Shown: in pieces, positions 22,471 through 34,703 of the stretch
Layout: each line of letters opens with the position of its first letter
Position numbering within the stretch: the stretch's first letter is position 1
Source of the DNA: Plasmopara viticola
Taxonomy: Eukaryota > Oomycota > Peronosporomycetes > Peronosporales > Peronosporaceae
NCBI GenBank assembly: GCA_001695595.3
Contig: MBPM02000110.1
Coordinates: 121,663-185,662 of the forward strand
Direction: 5' to 3'
DNA length: 64,000 bases
The notes under the pieces: model-generated
What the model saw: only the letters and a program-made list of their open reading frames with translations
Told to the model about the DNA's origin: nothing
Databases searched by the model: none
Translations under genes and position numbers: made by a program

Positions 22471-24140
22471 GGGGTCTGCTCTAACGCAAGCGGATTGCCG
22501 TGTGAGCGAGAGAGGAGGAGGAGGGTGAGAGGGAATCACAACAGCCGGTGTCAAAAATCGGCCTCGTCGCTGAGCACAACCGCGGCTTTTCCATACACAA
22601 TATCCTCTTGGTGTAAACTGGTCTTAAATGTTAAGATTTAAAATAGCTGCTTTTTTTGAAAAAACACACAGATTTGACGCGACGGTTTTGTCGCCGTCCC
22701 ACTTTTTCTTTGCAAAAATCCAAGCCAAATTTTTTGCAAAGCGCCCTTACTCACGTTCGTAATATGGAAAATAACCTAAAATAGCAGTGGTTGCCGTATA
22801 GCACTTTTAGTCGTTACTAATTAGTTAAGCAACGGCCGTGAGTGTTGCGGAAGTTTGCAGATGAAGCTTTCAAATAGCATTTAAAGCTCCATTAGAGCAT
22901 AAAAGGCTTATAATATAGCGTTAAAAGTTCACGGCAAGTCCTGCACGGCGTTAAGCAGTACATCGGTGGTTTGATTTGCCGCATGGCACAAGCGATACAA
23001 TGAGCAACTGTGCCTACGTGTTGACAAATTATACGCGCTGACTGAACTGTAGTATACCTTACACGTAACGTTTCGAAACGCTACACCACCCATCGGTGAC
23101 GGTACTTGCGCATGTGCCGTTAGCGACCCATTGTCGTCTTGCCGAGACATGGAAGATCCAGCGTTTCGTTGGTCGTCAGGCGGTACGGGGCATGTGTAAG
23201 CTTATTATATCTGAGTCATTCGCACTTGCAGACGCGAGCTGATGCTTTAGCAGCATTTCCACTGTCGTTTATAACATGTTTGGATTTTTTTTTGCTTCCT
23301 TCCGTGAATTGTTGCTGCTTATCTGATGGCAAGTAATTGATCTCGACCTCCCATACGGCATTAATTATGCAGTCAGCATTTTGCGCTCTCGAAGCAAAGC
23401 TAACATGAGTGTATAGATTTTGTCGTCTTAAAATATTAATGTCAAGCGCAGTTAACGTAAAGCGAGTCAGCTGTGCGTACAATTAAAAAAAATACCTATC
23501 ATATTTTCTAGCATCGAGATCAGTGCTATATTTTTTACGTAAGCTAAAAGTACTTTGGTAATGTACAGCACATTCGTGTTGCTGATACGCAGTTTCATTC
23601 GTGTTACTGACACGGAACAGTATAAAGTCATGGGGCTTGTTGGATCAAGCCGAAACAATCGTCGCAGCGGAAACCGCGGCTGTGGTGCAACGACCCGTGT
23701 ATCAGTGGAAGTGATAGGAAGTGTTCTCCACCCAATGCGCGTCCTGATACCCGCGCAAAAATTCTTGGCGCACTTTTTTTCTGCGCATTTCTATCAATCG
23801 TTTATGTTAGGATTTCACAACTCGTCAGGAATCACGCCGTTTACTAGCTGACCATGACCCAATCAATAACCCAATAAAAGAAGTGCGAGACGTTTATTAA
23901 ACTTTTGCATCCGCCTGCCTGCATAATCTGCTGGCTGCCTAAAAGAAGTGTGCACCAATCCGTGCTGGAAGTACACAATTGTTAACAGTCGTACTCTGAG
24001 CCTTGAGCACGGACAGGAGCGCAGGTAATTGGCCGATCCAGGCGCTGACCACGTTACCGAAAATGCATTTTAAGCGCGCTTGGCTGCCGCGATGCATAAC
24101 AGGACCCTCTCTATGCTGGTCTACGTTAATATATGTATAA
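22471..24140. other. Intergenic, no gene recognised (copy B of 5222-6891)
   Basis: Same content as the copy A tract, with isolated substitutions such as aaatcgccc against aaagcgccc. Nothing further is supported. Confidence 0.5.
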
Positions 24141-24669
24141 GTAGTGGAAAGTGTACCTGAAAGCATCATCGCAGGATTCACGCGATTAACTGCACGGGCG
24201 AATTGTGTATCAGTGGATCAAGTGCTCGTACGTGCAACATTAGGGATGTGCAAACACTTCGAGGGCATAACGATGTAATATTTGATGTGAACTTCAATGC
24301 CTCTGGTTCAAATCGACACAGCATCAGCAGATGGCAAGTCGCGCATTTATAACACTATGACGGGTGCATGTCAAGCCATTCTGATCGGTCGCGACGCGGA
24401 AGTCTCTATACTTTGCTATAACCACCAAAGCTATAAAGTCCTCACTGCTTGTAGTGACAAAATAGCACGATTGTGGGAGGTGGAAACGGATGATTGTTTG
24501 CAGTCAGTCGCTGGATGTCCACACAGACGAGATTTTCGGATGTGCATTCAATTACGAAGGCGAGACATTACTGGATTCTCGCAGTTAGTTTTAGAACGAA
24601 CTAGAGTCCGAATTGCTCTGTGCTCACAGGATCAAAGGACAACACGTGTCGGATCTGAGTGTTAGAAAT
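24141..24669 (+). pseudogene. DAW1: DAW1/ODA16 WD40 pseudogene (copy B)
   Basis: It carries the same two frameshifts and the same upstream stop as copy A. The only protein-level difference seen is one Phe-to-Tyr change near 24432. Agreement between two assemblies of the locus makes base-calling error an unlikely cause of the broken frames. Confidence 0.85.
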
Positions 24670-27118
24670 TTTGCTCTTTAATAAGAAAACTTCTCTGCGA
24701 TCTGGTAAAAAAACAATTGAACGAAGTTTACTTCAAAGACAAAATTTGAAATCGCGGTTTAAAGCGCTTGCCTGCATTGGTTGGGTCACTGTCACGGCGT
24801 CTTCACAATGACTGACCCAAGCGATGATGCATCCTTTTTCTGGTGGCTTTTTCAGCAAACCATCGTATAGGTAAAAATGATTTGCATAGAAACTCACTCG
24901 ATAAACAGAACAAGAAATCGTAGCGTAAAACCCACTTGGTTCGATTATAGAAAAGCGATAATTTAGTGGAAGAGAGACTAAGTATAGAGATTAAGATTGC
25001 TATGCTAATTTCATATTTTACATTGAATGTTAATCATTGAAATCACACATAATATAACTTAAATTTAACTAGAACGATAATATCTTATATAATACAATAG
25101 ACTACATCCAACCATATTAATGCTTAGTATCACGATTTGTCAAAGTCCAACTCTTCGTTTTTTAATGGTCCACTTCTCGCGTGGCATTTACATAAATAGC
25201 TTGGCTTTCATTGAGCCATTGTTCTGGCGCAACCTGCGTGGTTTAGCACCATGTTAAGTACCGAGTGAGGAACAAGGGTAATTTGCATCCGGTCTTGACT
25301 TCCAGGCCGATTAAAACGTATGTAATTCTATGAATATTGGTCAAATTAATTGTATCTTGTTAAAAGTACTTTTCTGTGAAAAAAGGTGTTTTCTGTGCTT
25401 CTAAATTTGGTATGTGTTAAGAAGTACAAGTACATTTTCGATTAAAAATCAATTTAAAGAGTGCGAGGAGTCATAACACAACTACATTAGACAAAAATGT
25501 TTACGTCTGTAAGCTTCCGCTGCAATTCATTCACCTGGCGTGGGTATTGACTCAATACCACCACACTTTAACGTGCGGCCAACAAATCACTAAATTGTTT
25601 ACAGAGCACCCTTCGCTTCTGGTCTTTGAGCGCGACAGCCATCGAGGACTTTTACGAAGTTGACCCAAAGGTGTCCGCAAGTTCTGAACAAAAAAGCTCC
25701 GCCATTGAAATGCTCACGCGTCAGCGCCTTTTCTTGGCGTTTAACTCCATATAGATGCACCTGGTCTTTGAGTCAAGGAGTCAATAATGAGTCTACTTCT
25801 TCCGCAGCCTCATGCCTACTTCACGAGAATTAGCAGCTCTCACACATCCGAGTGTACACATTCAAACATTGCTCCCGGAATTATCCCTTGAAGTCAAGCC
25901 GTGGCTGTTTTGGTGTGATTCCAAACCCTTCAGCCTCGTTGAAAATTTCTGGACTCCTTTGTTGAAGTGACTCATCCGCTTTGTAGACTGATCGGCCGCC
26001 ACAATTGCACAGCTTTATCAAAAATCAGCCTTTTAAGAAGCACTTTGATATACATGACGCTGCTATTTTCCGCCGTGAGACTTCCCGTACTCTCTTGAAA
26101 GGCATTGGTAAAGGATTTAAAGCGATACTAAGGCATTTCAGAGCTCATTTATAGCTGAACCTCTGAGAATCATAGACGTTCTACATGATTGCCGCTCGTG
26201 GCGACATCGTCTTGGTACGAGAAATATATAAGGTAATTCTTGCATTTCGAGGACCGTGGAAAAAACGCCAAAGCGGTCCACAAATTTGAATATTTTTCAA
26301 TAAACCTTTGGGCTAACAGTAAAATGTTGAGGTGGTGTTTGTAAGAATGAGCATGTAGAGACACATGTGCTTCTGAGAGCTAGCGGAATTCTTGAGCTTT
26401 AAATCTCATTTCTATAAAAAGCGTAAGTACATTAGTACGGGGACCCGAGTAAGATATTTCATTTAACATCAGTATTAACCAGCACTGCTGGGACCGAACC
26501 GCAAGGCTGTGATTCGGTTAATTGTTATGATATTATAGTTACATTTCTGGGAACGATGATGTCGAAAGAGGCCCGCACCTAACAGCTTCGATTCGGCAAA
26601 CGCTTTACCAATCATAAGAACTCGCATGCTAAAGCCAAGAGCAGATCATTCATTGCTTATGCTTTCGATGAAAGGAATTAAGTGTGTGCTCAAAGACACA
26701 CTGCGCAGTATGTGCGCTGAGGCACGACCGACAAGTTATCCATTGATTGCGGCACACCGAAGCCATATGCCCGAGCTGCTACCAGCTTACAATGAGCCAA
26801 AGACACAGTCGAGTATTACGAACTCTTCCAATCCGTCGGTACTGGCATAATCTGCAAAATAGCCGCCGTGCAAGCTGAGGATTCCACTTTCTGGATGATT
26901 TCACAGCTTGTACGTCCATTAGTAAACGGGGCTGTCTAACAGCCTCCGAGACTGTTAGCTGAAGGGTCGCGTGCCTTCAGAGTTTCTTCCTATTTTCGGT
27001 TTCCGTCTTTCAAAGCAAGGACCCGGGCTGAATCAATTGAATTCTATCGTGAAGCAGTTTGTCTTCCCATCTTTGCGATGCCGCTATGAGCGCTATCCAT
27101 TCTTTTATGGCACCTATA
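24670..27118. other. Gene-poor, AT-rich tract (copy B of 7421-9871)
   Basis: No gene recognised. It differs from copy A by a few single-base length changes in homopolymers. Confidence 0.4.
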
Positions 27119-27747
27119 CTAGCGATGGGAAAACGTAAAAGAGGTTGCAGATTGGTATATTTCTTGTATTTTGACGAGTTTGTTTGTCAAAAAGCATTTT
27201 TGTCGTGCTAGTAAGGGCCAATTATAGACTAATCTGCGCGACAACGCATCGGCAATCAAATTAGCTTGCCAAATTTCAATCTGCTCAAAACTTATATTAC
27301 ACAAGGAATGAAAACTATCTAGATTTTTGATGAAACAAGTGAGACTGTCGTTTGTCATTTGAACGCATCATTCGTTTCGAGTATAAAAGATCACGGTCCA
27401 AAAATGCACCCGACTTTTTACTAATTAATACTTCATGGCAAGTAATCTTCGTCATGATCGGATTAGCTTTGTTCGGCAACTTTAAGAGCTAGCAATACCA
27501 TATACAACTAATTGGCCAGGCCTGATTGTATTTCACAAGATCGTTGCTTAGGACAAGCTACGAGAATTTTATTTCGGTGATTACGAGGATCTCTTTGCTG
27601 TTTCAAAGATACCGATGGGTCAATATTTCTTCTTCCATGCAAATGCATTTGTTGGTATTGGCGTAGAGCTCTTTGCATTGAAAACTTTCCTTAGGTGGCC
27701 TAAATGGGCCTCCAGTGCCGTCTATATTCCCTTGAATTAGCTAGTAA
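27119..27747 (-). mobile_element. Ty3/gypsy relic (copy B)
   Basis: Contains the same ADALSRR-type RNase H remnant and HLRKVF-type reverse transcriptase fragment as 9872-10500. Confidence 0.65.
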
Positions 27748-29294
27748 CGTCAGAGGATATGTGAGCAAAGAATCATAAGGACAAAAATAGGGATGTGGTC
27801 AGATATATCTTATCGTCCTTGTAGTGCTCTTGCAGGCAAAGTTTTCGCTGTGAGGCGTGTATTTGTTCCATGCCTTTAATATGAACGTGAGAAGAACAAA
27901 AATGCTTCTAGTACGCAAAATCGAACTTAGTAACGAACCAAGCGCATTAATGAAGTGCTAAACGATACTTTATGCAATTGTGCTACGTCTTGTGGTCTTA
28001 CATTTGGCAGATTTTGCTATTTATAACAACGAGCTTGCGTTGAGGGGCCTGATTTTGTTCTTTCTAACACCGATTGGTACCACTGTTTTTCAGGAGATTA
28101 GCTATAAGTTGCATATAACAGCAAAACGCTTCACTTAAAAAAACGGATGAGCTTACATCCATAAGTGTAAGCATTAGCGTGAGTGACAGGTAGTGCTCTT
28201 ACACAGTCTCAAACAATGACAATAAGCCCTGATCCAGTTGTAAGCTCAATAGACGAGAACTCGCGTCGTACACCAATTTGGCTATCGCTCATATTTACAA
28301 CCTTTTTTAGAAAGACCATGAGTCCACTCGCGGTTAGCGTGAGCGTGGGTGACGACGAAAGACTGTGGCGTCTGAAATAAGAGTCGACGAGAACGTCTTT
28401 GGTGATGAATGCCGCGGTTAGCAGCGATCTCGCAGAAAAGTGGTTAAGCAAATTGCTGTATCTTAATCCGCTTAGCTTCATCAGGCGGCTTCCCAATAAT
28501 TTGCATGCGCCCACCGACTTGTGTTGTGCAACCCCAAGCGCCAAAACTTTAACAACTCTTTTAGTGGTTGACGTACACAATCGGTCGTTAGTCGATGCGT
28601 TGTTGCAGACTTTCGTGCGCATGTCCTTGTGATATGCCAGTCACCCGACAAAACTACCTCCGGCTTCATTCATTCGCTTTTAGCGCCGGATGAGCATGTA
28701 TTAGAATCACCGGAGCACTTCGTAGGACGAAATATCGATTCATATTTCGCGCTGCGGTTGAAAATGTATTGCATCGCTTTAAAAGCATTCAAGACGTTTG
28801 TCCCAGATAAATTGTAAAGTGCCCATGGCTTTAATGTCGCTTTTTGCAACGACTGCAGCAGGTTACACACTTATACGACATCCACGAGTTTCAAACATTC
28901 CCGCCAAATACCAAGGCTGCTCTACTTGTGGTCGCCATTTTGCGAAACGGTTTTGGCTGGCTTCGCTGCGGGCATTCGGGTCGGTCAACGACACTCTTCT
29001 GGTTCGCAAGAAGTAGTCGTTGCTCACGCCATCGAGACTTACTTATAGATTATGTTCTTAAGTCTGCACTTGCAAAACATAAGTGTAGAGGTATACTTTG
29101 ATTCTGATGCTACTTCCTGCAATACGCCTATTGATTGATTGAGAAACTCGAGCCGTGTTTTAAAACGCTTTCATCCCAAGAAAACACTGGCTTTTAATGC
29201 TCCTATACCCTGCAAATGATCTTCAAAGTCTTCCTCAAGTTGGTGTGGTCAACAGCCCCCAAAAATACAGTTTCGACCGGTTTTTTGGTCCGGC
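27748..29294. other. Intergenic upstream of the aspartyl protease (copy B)
   Basis: Same short unexplained open frames as in 10501-12046. Nothing recognisable. Confidence 0.35.
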
Positions 29295-31475
29295 ATGCCG
29301 CGGCGGACCTCGCTGCTACTTGGCTGCATGGCGTTCATCCTACTGAAATGGAAAACCCAAGCTGCTAATGCAGTCTACTCCATCGACCTTACAGGTATCG
29401 CTTCAGGCACTGGTGGGACTCGTTTCGTGCATATAGATAAACCAAGTTCTCTAGTGTGCTCATGATTAGAAATGCTATGCTCCAGCGTACACACTCGAGG
29501 TAACTATCGGCACGCTCGATGACTCAGGAGCTTCAAATAAAAGTGTACGCAGCACATTTTGTCTTGATTAATGCACGATCGTGTGACGAAGTGATTCTTT
29601 CGACTGTAGAATGTCTTTCGAATGATTGCAGACACGGGTTCGTCCAACGACGCCGTGCTTGGCAATGGGTGTTGCGGACCGGATGCAGAAGTGACGTATT
29701 CGTGTGATGCGTCCTCCACTTGCACCGATCGAGGAGGTGAAGTGGTCACGCTTGCGTTTGCCGGAGCCAACATTCAGTAAGAGAATTGACATGACGCGAA
29801 CCGGACGACCTGTTTTGCTGACGCTTGACGTGTTGTAGAGGTCAATTTATGACCGACATGTGGTCATCAACGCAATTTGGGAATATCTCCAAGACTTTTC
29901 TCGTTATTGAGCAACAAGATACGTTCTATCGGTCCTCGTACGATGGCATTACTGGCTTGGCGTATGAAAAACTGGCAGCTTCGAGTGATAAAGTAGTCTC
30001 CTCGCTGTATCATGTACTGGTAGACACTGCTCACTCGACCGATGCGTTTGGGATGCTACTGTGTGGTACGATGCAACCTATGCTGCAGACGGGAGGAGTT
30101 GAGTTTACCTACCATTCTGGTCAATTGCTCGTTGGCGGAACAGAAGGCGTTGACGGCGAAAAGTACTATTCTGGTGATATGCTCTATACACCAATTACGA
30201 GGGTACGTTTCGCTACAAGCAAACTCTGGTGTTGTGGACTGACGAGTTGTTGGGTGATTGATGTAGGAAGCGTGGTTTGTTGTGACAGTCACTGATGTTG
30301 GTTACGACGGCACAAGTCTCGGACTGTCGTGTGACAGCTACAATGAGCCGCAAGCAATCCTTGATTCTGGCACGAGCAACTTGGCGTTTCCATCGGATGT
30401 TTACAATGCCCTCATGGGTCAAATCATGACAGCGACATTAGCAGCTATTCCAGACTTTGATCCCATATACTTTGATGACGCGGCATCTTGTTGTAACGAG
30501 GTTTATTGCGACCCCACGTCGTCCAGCGCTGCTATGTTGGAGCTTCCTTCAATCTATTTCACGCTCGGGTTAGCGTCAAATGATGGGTCAACGAGTAAAC
30601 ATTTCACCGTCGAGATTCCACCCGAGTACTACTGGCGTCCTGAAATGAATGGACCCAATTCCAGTACCCCTTGCCGTGCCCTTGGCATTTCCGAAGGCTC
30701 TTCGACTGTCCTCGGTGACGTCTTTCTAGATGGCTTGTATTCGTACCACGATCGTGCGAATGGCAACATTGGTCTCGCCGTCGCAGACAATTGTCCAAAT
30801 GATGTGACATCGAGTAAAAAGGTGTACACCTCGAACGACTCGGGCGATTGGTGTTCGTGCTTTTCGAAAATTCTTCAAAATCAAAGTAAATGGACCACGT
30901 ATTTGCCGTGGAAGGCCGGTTGCTTTTTCTGGCTCTGGTGGATGTATGTGGTCGTGGCGAGTGTTCTGGTCGTGATTGCTTGTGTCTGTGTCTTGATTTG
31001 GTGGCACATGACGAATAAGCACATGGAAAAGCTTCGAAATCAAGTCAATCATCGCACCACTTCTGGTCCTCGTACCACACGCATTGCGACCATGCAGTCC
31101 TCTGATTCTAGACGAGACGAGACTCTGACTTCCTTGTCGCCACCAATAGACCATGTGACCTTGACATCAACTTCCACAAACCGATCGGCCCGCTCGAGTT
31201 CAAGGCCCACGTCAATGAGGTCTTTTACGTCACAAGGAGCACGATCGGGGCCAAGAGCGAAAGAAGTACCGATGATGGCCGAGTCCAAGTATTCCAGCAT
31301 GAGTTCCCCGAGGTCGCCAATGTCGAATACCTCTAGTATCGCTCTATTGTCCGAAGCCCCGTCTTCGCTTGGCTCATTAAGAAGCTGGCAAGAGAATTCC
31401 AAGCCCCAAAGGGCTAAACCCCAACATGTTGATTACAAGACGAAGCGATGGTCGCTGAATGAGATTGAATTTTAA
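29295..31475 (+). CDS. Membrane-anchored aspartyl protease, five exons (copy B)
   Basis: Exons correspond to 29295-29394, 29486-29544, 29610-29776, 29839-30202 and 30267-31475, a constant offset of 17,248 from copy A. All splice sites, the signal peptide, both catalytic Asp motifs and the transmembrane helix are preserved. No protein difference was noticed. Confidence 0.82.
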
Positions 31476-31809
31476 GACCCGTGGAGCTGATCTGTATCTA
31501 GAGGAAATGAAATAGGGTAGTTTTACAGACCTTTTTTCAGCAAGTCTAAAAAAAAAAAAAAAGTGAAGGCTTGTTGTCCGGTTGTGTGCTTGACCCCTAT
31601 TCCCGCACTTTGTTACTAATTCGGCAGCAATTCGCCCAATCAAGCGCAAAAGAACGAGGCGCCGATGCCTTTCGTGCCCTTTTTTTTTGAGCGCCTTTTG
31701 CTCTCTTTTTTCTTTTGCATAAGCAGGTTTTTACTCGTCCGCTTGTGTTGCGCGAATCTCGGCGTGGAGAACGTTCGACTACCGACCGCCACTTTGCTTC
31801 CTTCGTGTC
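31476..31809. other. Intergenic between protease and PDZ gene (copy B)
   Basis: It differs from copy A by a short insertion near 31653-31669 (gaggcgccgatgc in place of a shorter sequence) and homopolymer changes. The insertion creates an extra ATG upstream, which opens only a 69-codon frame and is unlikely to be used. Confidence 0.5.
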
Positions 31810-34449
31810 ATGACCGATCCACGCCCAGCGCGCGAGGATTCCACGGGTTCAAAGGACTCGGCCTTGGTCGATGAGTTGCTCAGCCCGCCCGATGGGGGGC
31901 AACGATCGCTGGACACGGTGCGCAGTCTCCACGAGGCCGACCGTACGTCGTCGTTCAAGTCGGACCCGTCGCATCGCAGTAGCAACGTCAGTGGGGCGAG
32001 TGATTACTCGGTGAACAAGACTGCGTTTGAAAAGCTACAGGCCCTTGCGTTGGCAAAGCACATCACGGTGGACGACGCGCACGATGGGTCGGCTCGCTGT
32101 ACGAACGCAAAAGAGCAAGAGAGCGAAGACGAAGACGACGAGGACGATTCGTATGAGATTTCATGGGACGGCGGGCCTCTCGGTCTCTTGTTCAAAGCCA
32201 ATGCAAATGGCCAACCGGTCATTCGACGCGTGAATAAAAAAGGAGCGGCGACGGGGTTGCAGTACGCGCGCGCAGGAGACGTGTTGCTTGCACTCAATGG
32301 CGTGAGTGTCTCGGCAACCCCGTTTAGTGAAGTCATTGAGCAGCTTAAAGACCCAGAGTTTCCAGTGAAATTGGACTTTCGACCGTTGAAATTAAGTGAC
32401 TTGGCCACTGCGGCGTCGACAGCGACGTCCAAGTGGGGACTCCCTCGCACTGGCTCGTCCATTCATAGCAGTGAGAGTGCGTCGGCTTTTGGTGGCTCCC
32501 CCCTCTCGTCGAACGCCACGGTGGATTTGCGAAGTCATCGAGGAGGAGGATTCGGCGGCACACCATTGTCAATGCCTCAAGTGGAGGAGCTCGGGACGGA
32601 ACACTCGACTGATGTCGAGTACGATGTCGAATGGAGTGAAGGACCTCTTGGATGTGAATTGAAACAACGAAATGGCCTGCCGGCCGTCAAGTCCGTGACT
32701 GGCACTGGTGTCACGCCGTCCGTTGCACAGATTGCCGCGGGGGATATTCTGGTCAGTATTAACGGGTTACGTGTCGAAGAGATTGGATTCAAGAGCACGG
32801 TGACACTCATGATGCGAGCGACCAAACCCGTGTACTTGCGCTTCCTGCGTGGTGGCGCTCGGCAGTCGATCTCTGGAAGTAGTTTGAACGATCTTCCGCT
32901 GCATAAGGGACCGCAGAACATCAATAGGAGACCTTATCACACTGAAGGAGGAACAGGCGCTTCTGCTGCATTGCTGGAAGCGAAACAATACACGGTGTTA
33001 TGGCGTGATGGTCCGTTGGGTATCCAGATTCGTACGTCAAGTAAAGGACGGGTTGTTGTCGCGCGACTGACTGGTGCAGGCGCGCCTAATGTAAACGACG
33101 CAGTGAAAGCAGGCGACATTTTCTTGCGTGTCGCGGGTGTTGATGTCGATGCATTGGGGATCGCAGGCGCTTTTGAAATGCTCAAAACGGTGCAAAAGCC
33201 GGTCGTCCTTGTCTTTCAGCGACGTGGACGGGGTTCGACTCGTTCGCATCTACGCGATCGACACTTTGGCTTACCAGCACCCGCACCCGGACCATCGTCG
33301 TCCATCGTCCCATCTTTTCGACAGCTACGGGAAGAGGAAGCTGCTGCTGCTGCTGCAGCTGGGGGAAGCGGACGAAGCCATACGGAGTACATGCAGTCAA
33401 GTGATGATAGCCGCGAGCGGCCGATTAGTAGTGGATTTAGAACGTTGGACAACTACACCGCTTCCGACGATGGCACAAGCCAAGCAAGTTTCGATTATTT
33501 CGACTCGCCGCGCTCCAATGGCTCGCACGATCCTACTAGTAATCTTTTCAATGTCGACGTCACTGCGTCTGAGAATAGACTTCCCGGCTACTTAAACCCG
33601 CCGCCGGTCTTATCGAGGATGGAGTCACATGGTGTAGACGATGATGCCTGTTTAGAAAAAGGAACGATTTCAGCGGAAGCGGGGGATGGAAGTCCGTTAC
33701 TTACAGAATTGCCACCGCCTCCTTCCTACATGGACGTATTTACGGCTTCTGGACGAGCTAAGGATCCAGAAACGTTAGTGCCTTCTTCGGCTCGTAATAC
33801 ACACGATGACGATTCAGCTGGCGAGTATTTTGGTGATACAATGGAACGGCCTCCTCCTTTTGAAGCCCACACCAATACTGCGCCATTGCCTCCGCCCCAA
33901 TATTCTGCAGCCCCAATGCCCCCGCCAGAGTATTCTGCAGCCCCAATGCCCCCGCCAGAATATTCTGCAGCTCAAATGTCCCCGCCGGAGACGACACCAG
34001 CGTTACTTGGCCAGCCAAGTCGATTGCAAGAGCTTCGACGCCAATATATAGAGTCTGAGCGTCAACGCAACCTGCTTCAAAGTGGCACTTCGATGTCGGT
34101 GAGCACTTACTCGGATATCGACGACTCGGGTCTTGTCATGCGTCACCAGCCGCACATCCCAAACAAGCCATTTGCTGTGCAAGCACTACCTGCTAAACTT
34201 CCACTACCGGAACTATGGGTACGCTGGACCGATGGTCCTCTTGGTATTACGTTTAAACGCAAGAATGGTCAGATTGTCGTTTCGCGACTAACTGGCTCGG
34301 GATATTCACGAGGATTAACACAACTTCGGTCGGGTGACTGGCTCGTGTCGTTCAACAATCGATCGACGAGCACTTTACGGCTCGGGGAAACGATGGAATT
34401 GCTCAAACGGTCGCCAAAACCTGTGGACATGTGCTTTATTGTTCAGTAA
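31810..34449 (+). CDS. Four-PDZ scaffold protein (copy B, intact frame)
   Basis: Here the ATG at 31810 is in frame with the whole 879-residue product, which starts MTDPRPARED. PDZ domains are at about 118-193 (SYEISWDGGPLG onward), 273-349 (YDVEWSEGPLG), 395-473 (YTVLWRDGPLG) and 803-879 (LWVRWTDGPLG). The last ends at the stop codon, so the protein stops at the end of a PDZ fold. The linker from about 480 to 790 is low-complexity with PPPSY and PPPEY motifs. A polyacidic stretch precedes the first domain. Such repeated PDZ proteins without enzyme domains are known in oomycetes, but no named orthologue was recognised. It sits tail to tail with the FYVE gene (255 bp apart). Confidence 0.88.
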   Translation: MTDPRPAREDSTGSKDSALVDELLSPPDGGQRSLDTVRSLHEADRTSSFKSDPSHRSSNVSGASDYSVNKTAFEKLQALALAKHITVDDAHDGSARCTNAKEQESEDEDDEDDSYEISWDGGPLGLLFKANANGQPVIRRVNKKGAATGLQYARAGDVLLALNGVSVSATPFSEVIEQLKDPEFPVKLDFRPLKLSDLATAASTATSKWGLPRTGSSIHSSESASAFGGSPLSSNATVDLRSHRGGGFGGTPLSMPQVEELGTEHSTDVEYDVEWSEGPLGCELKQRNGLPAVKSVTGTGVTPSVAQIAAGDILVSINGLRVEEIGFKSTVTLMMRATKPVYLRFLRGGARQSISGSSLNDLPLHKGPQNINRRPYHTEGGTGASAALLEAKQYTVLWRDGPLGIQIRTSSKGRVVVARLTGAGAPNVNDAVKAGDIFLRVAGVDVDALGIAGAFEMLKTVQKPVVLVFQRRGRGSTRSHLRDRHFGLPAPAPGPSSSIVPSFRQLREEEAAAAAAAGGSGRSHTEYMQSSDDSRERPISSGFRTLDNYTASDDGTSQASFDYFDSPRSNGSHDPTSNLFNVDVTASENRLPGYLNPPPVLSRMESHGVDDDACLEKGTISAEAGDGSPLLTELPPPPSYMDVFTASGRAKDPETLVPSSARNTHDDDSAGEYFGDTMERPPPFEAHTNTAPLPPPQYSAAPMPPPEYSAAPMPPPEYSAAQMSPPETTPALLGQPSRLQELRRQYIESERQRNLLQSGTSMSVSTYSDIDDSGLVMRHQPHIPNKPFAVQALPAKLPLPELWVRWTDGPLGITFKRKNGQIVVSRLTGSGYSRGLTQLRSGDWLVSFNNRSTSTLRLGETMELLKRSPKPVDMCFIVQ

Positions 34450-34703
34450 GGGCGAGCAGGGGCGAAAGCGCTAAGTGCAAAAGTGTCACGCGCATGAAGT
34501 ATTTTGAATGCTAATAGTCAATAGCAACACCTCTGCAAGAAGGAGGAAGCGATAGAGTGGCCTTGCTCGGACATCAAGGTTGCGAGTCTAGGGTCATAAG
34601 TGAAGTTAAAATCCACGTGAAATCAATCAAAGTTGTTTCGTTCTAACCTTTTAAATCGCAAGTCATTACAAAAGTTGCCGAGCTTTTACCTACCAGTCTC
34701 CTA

